From an uncultured Saprospiraceae bacterium (GTDB taxonomy: Bacteria > Bacteroidota > Bacteroidia > Chitinophagales > Saprospiraceae): DNA of 8,012 nt. The stretch covers positions 1 through 8,012 of the forward strand of contig CALGLY010000033.1 of assembly GCA_937959095.1 (NCBI GenBank), read 5' to 3'. Under the pieces are notes generated by a model. It was not told where the DNA came from and did not search any database. It was given only the letters and a program-made list of their open reading frames with translations. The position numbers and the translations under genes are program-made. This document shows positions 1 to 5,712 of this stretch, one piece after another. The number at the start of each line of letters is the position of its first letter. The first letter of the stretch is position 1.

Positions 1-1
1 T

Positions 2-874
2 TACACCTTATACCCAGGTCACGAAGATGTACTAAATCAAGGACACCTTTGGGGCTTGCACGTTGATTTGAATGCTTGTACTGGTTGTGGTGCTTGTACC
101 GTAGCTTGTATGTCTGAAAACAACGTACCAGTAGTAGGAAAGGCAGAAGTAGGTCGTCACCACGAGATGGCTTGGATGCGAATTGACCGCTATTTCTATG
201 GCGATTATGAAAATCCAAACGTGGTATATCAGCCAATGATGTGCCAGCACTGTGATAATGCGCCTTGTGAAAACGTATGTCCAGTAGCAGCAACACCGCA
301 CTCGTCGGAAGGACTGAACCAAATGGCTTACAATCGTTGTATCGGTACGCGTTATTGCGCGAATAACTGCCCTTACAAAGTGCGTCGTTTCAACTGGTTA
401 GATTATACAACTGGTGACTTGTTTGTAGCGAATGAGCCAACTATCAACGGCGAAGAAATACCATTCGGTGCAGATAACTTAACTCGTATGGTCTTGAACC
501 CTGACGTAACGGTTCGTTCCCGCGGGGTGATGGAAAAATGTAGCTTCTGCGTACAACGTATCCAAGAGGGTAAATTGACTGCAAAGCGCGAAGGTCGTCG
601 CTTGAAAGATGCGGATGTACGTTCTGCTTGTCAAACAGCTTGCCCAACAGGTGCTATTACATTCGGTGACAGAAATGATCCGAATAGTGCAGTAAGCAAG
701 AAGTTTAAGTCGGACTTGAATTATATTGTATTAGAGCAAACGAATGTTCGCCCTTCTGTTCAATATACTGCTAAAGTGGTGAATAAGCCACAATTAGCAA
801 GCCTCTATGAAGGCGGTCACGATAATCATGGTCATGATGATGGGCATGGACACGATGACCATTCGCACGGATAG
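2..874 (+). CDS. actB: ACIII iron-sulfur subunit ActB, C-terminal ferredoxin domain (5' truncated by window)
   Basis: Last 290 codons of ActB, the periplasmic iron-sulfur subunit of Alternative Complex III, which carries electrons from the quinol site toward the c-type hemes. The reading frame is open from the window edge, so the TTG at 56 is not the gene start; the N-terminal molybdopterin-oxidoreductase-like domain typical of the family is outside. Four cysteine groups of the DmsB/PsrB type are seen (numbered from window codon 1): C26/C29/C32/C36, C81/C84/C89/C93, C113/T116/C119/C123 and C180/C183/C210/C214. Group three has Thr where a 4Fe-4S ferredoxin would have Cys. That fits the three [4Fe-4S] plus one [3Fe-4S] set known for ActB. 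The C-terminus (818-871) is a His/Asp/Gly tail. actC follows after 172 bp. The family call is very safe; cluster types are inferred from the motifs. Confidence 0.95.
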   Translation, partial: YTLYPGHEDVLNQGHLWGLHVDLNACTGCGACTVACMSENNVPVVGKAEVGRHHEMAWMRIDRYFYGDYENPNVVYQPMMCQHCDNAPCENVCPVAATPHSSEGLNQMAYNRCIGTRYCANNCPYKVRRFNWLDYTTGDLFVANEPTINGEEIPFGADNLTRMVLNPDVTVRSRGVMEKCSFCVQRIQEGKLTAKREGRRLKDADVRSACQTACPTGAITFGDRNDPNSAVSKKFKSDLNYIVLEQTNVRPSVQYTAKVVNKPQLASLYEGGHDNHGHDDGHGHDDHSHG

Positions 875-947
875 AAATATTCGTGACTGATTTTAATTGA
901 TTTAATCTTTTCATAAAGAATAAACCGTTTTTTGAGGATTTTTGCCG

Positions 948-1009
948 TCAATTAGAAATTAAAAAGAAAAGCGACCATAAGGGAGTATTCTTTTTAATTT
1001 CATAATTGA
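948..1009. repeat. Long inverted repeat (21-bp hairpin) in the actB-actC spacer
   Basis: Arms 948-968 and 988-1009 pair over 21 bp with one bulged A (1002). The inner 14 bp (955-968 with 988-1001) are perfect, and the outer 7 bp are 948-954 with 1003-1009. The loop is about 19 nt (969-987). It lies 37 bp before the actC start and fills much of the 172-bp gap. The stem is AT-rich with no GC-rich core, so it is not a textbook intrinsic terminator. A role in transcript processing, stability or attenuation is inference only. No promoter box was recognised in this spacer. Confidence 0.75.
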
Positions 1010-1046
1010 CCTAAAAGCAAAAAACTTAAAAAACAAATTACTAAGC

Positions 1047-2465
1047 ATGAGCGCACCAATAGCAGTTATTCGGGAACCGCTTATTAATGGTGGGAAAACC
1101 TACCATGATATAACAGAAGATATATGTGCCCCTACGGAGCGCGCACCTAGTGTGCCGTGGGTTATAGGGTTCATCATATCTGCCTCTTTCTTGGCGTTTT
1201 ATGTATTCTGTGTACTTTGGACAATTTGGTTCGGTATTGGTACTTGGGATTTGAACAGAACTGTCGGATGGGGTTGGGATATTACCAACTTCGTATGGTG
1301 GGTAGGTATCGGGCATGCGGGGACGCTGATTTCCGCGATTCTCTTACTTTTCCGACAGAAATGGCGGACAGGCGTGAATCGAGCCGCAGAAGCAATGACT
1401 ATTTTCGCCGTAATGTGTGCAGGGCAATTCCCCTTGATACACATGGGACGTTTATGGCTTGGTTTTTTCATCTTTCCATATCCCAATACACGTGGGCCGC
1501 TGTGGGTGAACTTCAACTCACCACTCCTCTGGGACGTATTCGCGATTAGTACTTACTTGACAGTATCTTTACTGTTCTGGTATACAGGTCTAGTACCTGA
1601 TTTCGCTACCGTACGTGACCGTGCAAAGGGTTTCCGTAAGAAAGTATATAACGTATTATCTTTCGGTTGGACAGGTTCAGCGAAGCACTGGCAACGTTGG
1701 GAATCACTTTCCCTTGTATTGGCAGGTTTGGCAACGCCACTTGTACTTTCGGTACACACCATTGTAAGTTTTGATTTCGCCACTTCTGTAATTCCAGGAT
1801 GGCATACCACTATATTCCCTCCTTATTTCGTAGCAGGGGCAATCTTCTCTGGTTTCGCTATGGTACTGACGCTGATGTTAGTCGTGAGAAAGCTTTTCAA
1901 GCTGCAAGACTATATCACCATCGCGCATATCGAATCTATGAATACGGTAATCCTTGTAACAGGTACTATCGTAGGGGTAGCCTACTTGACTGAGCTATTC
2001 GTAGCATGGTATTCAGGTTATCTACCAGAGCAATGGGCATTCTACAACCGTGTATTCGGGCCTTATTATTGGTCGTATATCGGTATGATGAGTTGTAATG
2101 TACTTTCGCCACAGCTTTTCTGGTCAAGAAAAATGCGTCGAAATATTACCGTTACGTTCTTCATGTCCATCTTTATCAATATCGGGATGTGGTTCGAGCG
2201 TTTCGTGATTATCGCAACGACTTTAGCACGTGATTATCTTCCTTCAAGCTGGAGTTACTATACACCAACTTGGGTAGAGATTGGAATTTTCGCAGGCACA
2301 CTAGGTTTGTTCTTCACTTTGTTCTTAGTCTTCTGTCGTGTTGCGCCAGTAATCGCTATTGCCGAAGTAAAGAGTATCTTGAAAACAGCAGGCGATCAAT
2401 ATACTGGTCCAAACGCGAAGCATCATCATCATGCGCATGATGAGCATAAGACAGCAGCGCACTAA
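1047..2465 (+). CDS. actC: ACIII integral membrane subunit ActC (NrfD/PsrC-like)
   Basis: 472-residue polytopic membrane protein of the NrfD/PsrC family, one of the two large membrane subunits of ACIII, forming part of the menaquinol oxidation site next to ActB. Ten hydrophobic segments are seen, at roughly residues 37-62, 78-102, 118-143, 161-184, 220-244, 260-281, 297-322, 340-358, 366-391 and 408-436. Landmarks include GIGHAGTLISAILLLFRQ (from about 87) and the IPGWHTTIFPPYFVAGA stretch (from about 249). The even number of helices puts both ends on one side, expected to be the cytoplasm. The C-terminus (459-472) is a His-rich tail with four consecutive His. The ATG at 1047 gives a normal ActC N-terminus; the sequence before it is A-rich, without a clear Shine-Dalgarno. 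It sits between actB and actD, the standard order. Confidence 0.95.
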   Translation: MSAPIAVIREPLINGGKTYHDITEDICAPTERAPSVPWVIGFIISASFLAFYVFCVLWTIWFGIGTWDLNRTVGWGWDITNFVWWVGIGHAGTLISAILLLFRQKWRTGVNRAAEAMTIFAVMCAGQFPLIHMGRLWLGFFIFPYPNTRGPLWVNFNSPLLWDVFAISTYLTVSLLFWYTGLVPDFATVRDRAKGFRKKVYNVLSFGWTGSAKHWQRWESLSLVLAGLATPLVLSVHTIVSFDFATSVIPGWHTTIFPPYFVAGAIFSGFAMVLTLMLVVRKLFKLQDYITIAHIESMNTVILVTGTIVGVAYLTELFVAWYSGYLPEQWAFYNRVFGPYYWSYIGMMSCNVLSPQLFWSRKMRRNITVTFFMSIFINIGMWFERFVIIATTLARDYLPSSWSYYTPTWVEIGIFAGTLGLFFTLFLVFCRVAPVIAIAEVKSILKTAGDQYTGPNAKHHHHAHDEHKTAAH

Positions 2466-2467
2466 AA

Positions 2468-2500
2468 ATTGATAATTAACAATGGACAATTGATAATTAA
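2468..2500. repeat. Direct repeat of 12 bp after actC
   Basis: ATTGATAATTAA occurs at 2468-2479 and 2489-2500 (period 21). The segment 2479-2490 also pairs with 2506-2517 (11 of 12 positions), so the repeat can fold with a 15-nt loop. The 18 nt at 2485-2502 recur with one change at 3199-3216 in the actD-actE spacer, so both spacers appear to hold members of one short AT-rich intergenic repeat family. No function is evident. Confidence 0.6.
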
Positions 2501-2535
2501 TAGAGATTGTACATTGTCAGTTTTATAAATGTTAA

Positions 2536-2635
2536 AAAAATATTTTTTCCATTTCGAGATTTTGTTTGAAATACGACGGTTGAAAAATCGAGTAGTTCAA
2601 ACAAAATCTCGAAACTAGAATGAAAAAATATTTTT
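2536..2635. repeat. 100-bp imperfect palindrome before actD
   Basis: A two-part inverted repeat. The inner stem is 19 bp and perfect (2552-2570 with 2596-2614), around a 25-nt loop (2571-2595). The outer stem is 14 bp and perfect (2536-2549 with 2622-2635). They are separated by an asymmetric internal loop (2 nt on the left, 7 nt on the right). The total of 33 bp makes this the strongest structure in the window. It ends 15 bp before the actD start. It could be a small non-autonomous mobile element, a bidirectional terminator/attenuator or an RNA processing site. No flanking target duplication was found. Confidence 0.8.
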
Positions 2636-2636
2636 G
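2629..2636 (+). promoter_or_regulatory. Possible Bacteroidota -7 box before actD
   Basis: TATTTTTG matches the Bacteroidota consensus TAnnTTTG and ends 14 bp before the actD ATG. It coincides with the right foot of the 100-bp palindrome. No TTG-type -33 element was seen at the expected distance (about 19-21 bp upstream), and such a box arises easily in an AT-rich run, so this is a weak candidate. Confidence 0.25.
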
Positions 2637-2650
2637 TACTCATACAAAAT

Positions 2651-3184
2651 ATGACTAACAAGGAAATACTATACGGTCTATATAATGATGAGGAGATTTT
2701 GCTCCGTGCGGTAGATGCAGCGAAGGCAGCACATATCGATATTTGGGATGTGTTCACACCATTTCCAGTACACGGGTTGGATCCTAAATTAGGATTAGCA
2801 GAATCGCGCCTACACATTGCAGGTTTTGTGTATGGATTGATAGGTACATTAACTGCCTTTCTATCCATGTCATGGATTTTTACGCGCGATTGGCCGATTA
2901 TATTCGGGGGAAAGCCGTATTGGTCGGTGCCTGCCTTCATTCCTATTACTTTTGAGCTTACAGTATTGTTTGCTTCTATTGGTATGGTGGTTTCCTTCTA
3001 CATCGTAAACGGACAAGGCCCAGGTATTACTAATCCTGTGTTGGATGACCGTATTACAGATGATAAATTTTGCATCGCTTTTGATGTAGCAGGTGCATCG
3101 GAGGAGCAATTGGATGGCTTAAAGAAATTCTTTAGCAATACAGGCGCATCAGAGGTGAATACAAAAGTATTGCCAGTTAGATAA
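2651..3184 (+). CDS. actD: ACIII membrane subunit ActD (DUF3341)
   Basis: 177-residue subunit of ACIII with two membrane helices (about 54-77 and 94-119) and soluble ends. Hallmarks of DUF3341/ActD are present: an N-terminal soluble part ending in DVFTPFPVHGLD (33-44), and the GGKP...SVPAFIPITFELTVL stretch leading into helix two (86-106). The C-terminal soluble part (about 120-177) is ferredoxin-like in character but has only one Cys (141) and no cluster motif. ActD has no cofactor in known complexes and is a structural partner of ActB, ActC and ActF. The length is normal. The ATG at 2651 is 15 bp after the large palindrome. Unlike ActB, ActC, ActE and ActF it has no His-rich tract. Confidence 0.93.
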   Translation: MTNKEILYGLYNDEEILLRAVDAAKAAHIDIWDVFTPFPVHGLDPKLGLAESRLHIAGFVYGLIGTLTAFLSMSWIFTRDWPIIFGGKPYWSVPAFIPITFELTVLFASIGMVVSFYIVNGQGPGITNPVLDDRITDDKFCIAFDVAGASEEQLDGLKKFFSNTGASEVNTKVLPVR

Positions 3185-3205
3185 TGAAATTAATAATTGA
3201 CAATT

Positions 3206-3269
3206 AATAATTAATAATGGCTTTTGGGGAATCTCAAATCATTCATTATTAATTATTCATTATTAATTA
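3206..3269. repeat. Inverted repeat plus 14-bp tandem duplication before actE
   Basis: Segment 3206-3219 is a perfect 14-bp inverted partner of 3244-3257, with a 24-nt loop. The 14-mer at 3242-3255 (TTCATTATTAATTA) is exactly duplicated in tandem at 3256-3269, eight bases before the actE start. All arms are A/T-rich. No ribosome binding site or -7 box is obvious here. The spacer shares an 18-nt word (one mismatch) with the actC-actD spacer. Confidence 0.65.
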
Positions 3270-3277
3270 CCAAGATA

Positions 3278-4150
3278 ATGAAGAAGTTAAGAAACATATT
3301 ATACGTCTTTGCATTAGCATTTGTGTTGTACTCTTGTAGCAATGCAGATGGAAACCGCACAGGGCGCGAGTATATGCCAGACATGGCACACTCCATCGCG
3401 ATGGAAGCCAATGTATTGAATGATTATTCATTGAATACATGGGAAAAAGAGAGTGTAATATCTCTAAAAGAAATATCTACACCACGGGCAGCGATAAAAG
3501 GAACGGTGCCAAGAGGGAAGATGGCAAGCGATGAGAATACGCATAATGCTATCCAAATTTCTACGGTGAATGCAAGTGCGCCTTATCACTACGAAGATAC
3601 AGAGGAAGAACGAGCGCGTGCAATGTCAGATATGGCTACAAATCCACTTCCTATTACGGCTGCTGGTTTGGCAGAAGGAAAGGAATTATATAATATATTC
3701 TGTGGCGTTTGTCACGGTTCTGGCGGACAGTTCAAAGATGGTATCTACGCAAGTGGTATCTATCCTGCTGCTCCTGCCAACTTATTGAATGCTGAATTTA
3801 CAGCAGCTTCACCAGGACGCTACTACCATGCTATCATGTACGGTAAAAACGTAATGGGATCGTATAAAGATAAGTTGAGCTACGATGAGCGTTGGAATGT
3901 GATTCACTATATTCGTTCGATGCAAGCAAAGGAGCAAAAAGCAACTTATAGTGCAGAAGCGAATACACTAAATAGCTATGCAACACCTGCTTCAAAATGG
4001 ATAGCTGCAAAGCAAGAAGTGATGCAGAAGGAAGAAACACATGATGGTGGTCACGGACATGAGCATAGTGCAGATGGCGAACATCACGCCGACGATCACT
4101 CACACGATGGACATGATACAGATCATGGACACGACGACGGACATCATTAA
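3278..4150 (+). CDS. actE: ACIII monoheme cytochrome c lipoprotein ActE
   Basis: 290-residue periplasmic lipoprotein cytochrome c. The ATG at 3278 is chosen because it directly opens a signal peptide (basic MKKLRN, a hydrophobic stretch, then LYSC with lipid-carrying Cys20). An in-frame TTG at 3224 would add 18 residues read from the spacer repeat. The EYMPDMAHS motif just inside the mature protein is typical of ActE. One heme c site CGVCH is at residues 142-146, and Met193 in NVMGSY is the likely distal ligand, placing the cytochrome c fold at about 130-215. A linker follows, then a strongly His/Asp/Gly-rich tail (about 255-290). ActE is expected to pass electrons from the ActA hemes toward CuA of the oxidase, whose coxB here lacks its own heme domain. 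The tail is much richer in His than is needed for heme binding. Confidence 0.94.
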   Translation: MKKLRNILYVFALAFVLYSCSNADGNRTGREYMPDMAHSIAMEANVLNDYSLNTWEKESVISLKEISTPRAAIKGTVPRGKMASDENTHNAIQISTVNASAPYHYEDTEEERARAMSDMATNPLPITAAGLAEGKELYNIFCGVCHGSGGQFKDGIYASGIYPAAPANLLNAEFTAASPGRYYHAIMYGKNVMGSYKDKLSYDERWNVIHYIRSMQAKEQKATYSAEANTLNSYATPASKWIAAKQEVMQKEETHDGGHGHEHSADGEHHADDHSHDGHDTDHGHDDGHH

Positions 4151-4160
4151 ATTAGTTTAG

Positions 4161-4211
4161 GTCAGCCGTCTACCGTCATGCCCGCAGGGCGACCGTCAGC
4201 CGTCTACCGTC
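4161..4211. repeat. CCGTC-rich 17-bp direct repeat with small hairpin between actE and actF
   Basis: A 17-nt word beginning GTCAGCC is perfectly repeated at 4161-4177 and 4195-4211 (period 34). Each copy has a 7-nt rhythm (GTCAGCC, GTCTACC, GTC). The 17-nt spacer between copies holds a short hairpin, GCCC-GCA-GGGC (4180-4190). The block is GC-rich against an AT-rich background and is flanked on both sides by TTTAGG (4156-4161 and 4212-4217). It could be a small intergenic repeat element or an RNA structure; its function is unknown. Confidence 0.65.
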
Positions 4212-4252
4212 TTTAGGAAAAAATTGGTACAAGTTACCTATAAAATATAGTA

Positions 4253-5578
4253 ATGGACAATTTTAAGTTTGAGTCAAGGCACAAATCAGTATTACTTGGA
4301 GGAATCGTTCTCGGAGTAGTGTGCCTGTTACTAACGTATTTTACGGATGATGCGTTGCATACTCGTTTCTGGACGAATTATTTGCACAATGCTTCTTTTC
4401 TGACAGGGGTATCCCTTATGTCTATGTTTACCTTGTCTGCCTTTTTGGTAGCGCAAGCAGGTTGGTACACTTACTTCAAGCGCGTGTGGGAAGCCATGTC
4501 GCAGTTTATGATTGTAGGTTTAGTACTAATGATTCCTGTGGTATTGGGTGTGTACTTCGGTTGGCATCACCTTTATCACTGGGCAGATGCTAGTGAGGTA
4601 GCAAAAGACGAAATTCTACAACACAAAAGCAGCTTCATCAACCCGATGTGGTACACGATTGCCTCTGTAGGCGTGGTATTCCTATGGTGGTTCTTGGCTA
4701 ATCGCTTCCGTGCCTTATCTATTAAGCAGGATAATAATCCTTCTATCAATAATGGAGAGCATAGAAAGCAAATCACGATTGCAGCAGCGTTTTTACCGAT
4801 TGCAGGTTTTACGAGTGCTTTAGTGATTTGGCAATGGATCATGTCTATTGATGCACACTGGTACAGTACGCTTTTTGCATGGTATGCAGCCGTAAGTTGG
4901 TTCGTGACGGCTTTATGTATCACGGTGCTATTATTGATTTTCCTAAAAGGAAGAGGATACTATCCTAAAATTAATACCAGTCACTTACACGATTTAGGGA
5001 AATATGTATTTGCCTTTAGTGTATTCTGGACGTACCTATGGTTCGATCAATTCATGTTGATTTGGTATGCGAACGTAGGGGAAGAAACGGTTTATTTCCA
5101 AACACGCCGCGATGAATTTCCATTATTATTCTTCGGGAACTTAATCATCAATTTTCTGTTACCCTTCTTTATTTTGATGCGTAATGATACAAAGCGTAAA
5201 GTTGGTTCTATGGCTTTCGTATGTATCGTATTGATTTTCGGTCACTGGCTCGATTACTTCTTGATGATTAAGCCAGGTGCTATGCACACAGCACATGCAG
5301 CAATGGGACACGGACATCATGGAGCAGAACACGCAGCCGATCACGGACATGGTGCAGCAGAAGCGATAGGACATGCAGCAGAGCATGGTTCGGCAATGTT
5401 AGCAGGATTTCATTACCCAGGTCTTTTGGATTTGGGAACATTTATAGGCTTTCTTTCCTTGTTTTTATTCGTGACATTGACGCATTTGGCACGTGTGCCA
5501 CTAGTCGCTAAAAATGATCCGTATGCAGAGGAAAGTGTGCATCATCACATCGAGCCTCCTTATTCAGAAATATTCTAA
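4253..5578 (+). CDS. actF: ACIII integral membrane subunit ActF (NrfD-like, paralogue of ActC)
   Basis: 441-residue membrane protein, the second large NrfD-like subunit of ACIII. Ten hydrophobic segments lie at about 12-30, 47-71, 83-104, 130-151, 174-198, 206-231, 248-273, 288-309, 316-339 and 389-412. Landmarks are WQWIMSIDAHWYST (193-206) and VYFQTRRDEFP (280-290). Between helices nine and ten is a long His/Ala/Gly-rich loop (about 345-386, bases 5285-5410). With a cytoplasmic N-terminus this loop would be periplasmic. The short C-terminus also has three consecutive His (430-432). In known complexes ActF carries no heme; it is proposed to help with proton movement or a second quinone site. 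The ATG at 4253 follows an A/T-rich stretch without Shine-Dalgarno. coxB follows after 134 bp. Confidence 0.93.
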   Translation: MDNFKFESRHKSVLLGGIVLGVVCLLLTYFTDDALHTRFWTNYLHNASFLTGVSLMSMFTLSAFLVAQAGWYTYFKRVWEAMSQFMIVGLVLMIPVVLGVYFGWHHLYHWADASEVAKDEILQHKSSFINPMWYTIASVGVVFLWWFLANRFRALSIKQDNNPSINNGEHRKQITIAAAFLPIAGFTSALVIWQWIMSIDAHWYSTLFAWYAAVSWFVTALCITVLLLIFLKGRGYYPKINTSHLHDLGKYVFAFSVFWTYLWFDQFMLIWYANVGEETVYFQTRRDEFPLLFFGNLIINFLLPFFILMRNDTKRKVGSMAFVCIVLIFGHWLDYFLMIKPGAMHTAHAAMGHGHHGAEHAADHGHGAAEAIGHAAEHGSAMLAGFHYPGLLDLGTFIGFLSLFLFVTLTHLARVPLVAKNDPYAEESVHHHIEPPYSEIF

Positions 5579-5624
5579 ATAAGAAAGCTGACAATTGGCT
5601 TATTAATTAGACTATTTCAGATAG

Positions 5625-5632
5625 TATCTTTG
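5625..5632 (+). promoter_or_regulatory. Candidate Bacteroidota promoter -7 box for coxB-coxA
   Basis: TATCTTTG is an exact match to the Bacteroidota -7 consensus TAnnTTTG. It lies 80 bp before the coxB ATG, so transcription would start near 5638-5641 and leave a leader of about 70 nt. The nearest upstream TTG (5595-5597) is 27 nt away, too far for a normal -33 element, so only half the promoter is supported. If real, it would let the oxidase genes be transcribed apart from the ACIII genes. Confidence 0.45.
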
Positions 5633-5657
5633 TATTGTAAAAATTGAAAGTTCTGAA

Positions 5658-5696
5658 AGTAGGAAGATCATTTAGTTTTTAATCATCTTCCTTACT
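5658..5696. repeat. Hairpin in the presumed coxB leader
   Basis: Arms 5658-5668 and 5685-5696 pair over 11 bp (AGTAGGAAGAT against its complement) with one bulged T (5693) and a 16-nt loop rich in T. It sits between the candidate -7 box and the coxB start, ending 16 bp before the ATG. It could influence coxB translation or mark an RNA end. It is not followed by a clear U-run after the right arm, so it is not a typical terminator. Confidence 0.5.
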
Positions 5697-5712
5697 GATA
5701 AAATATATAACA

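Noticed and set aside
56..58. TTG at 56 as the start of a small ferredoxin gene
   Set aside because: The frame is open to the window edge with sensible coding ([10 protein letters not shown]...), and the cysteine motif that follows at once is internal to ActB in the family.
1157..1549. Overlapping + strand open frame of 130 codons inside actC
   Set aside because: It is an out-of-frame shadow of actC, with no family resemblance and with many Arg/Cys residues typical of a shifted membrane gene.
2497..2940. Antisense open frame of 147 codons across the palindrome and actD
   Set aside because: It runs through the inverted repeat and opposite a certain gene, and the translation shows no recognisable domain.
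3224..3277. In-frame upstream TTG start for actE, adding 18 residues
   Set aside because: The added residues are read from the AT-rich inverted/tandem repeat, and they would bury the signal peptide. The ATG at 3278 starts a clean lipoprotein signal (MKKLRN...LYSC).
4161..4211. CRISPR-like repeat pair
   Set aside because: Only two 17-bp copies with a 17-bp structured spacer, no cas genes and internal heptad periodicity. It is a small direct repeat.
5595..5597. TTG as -33 element for the coxB promoter
   Set aside because: It lies 27 nt upstream of the TATCTTTG box, well beyond the usual 19-21 nt spacing.
5578..5604. Terminator after actF (AATAAG pairing with CTTATT)
   Set aside because: Only six A/T-rich outer base pairs, an unpaired interior and no T-run after the right arm.
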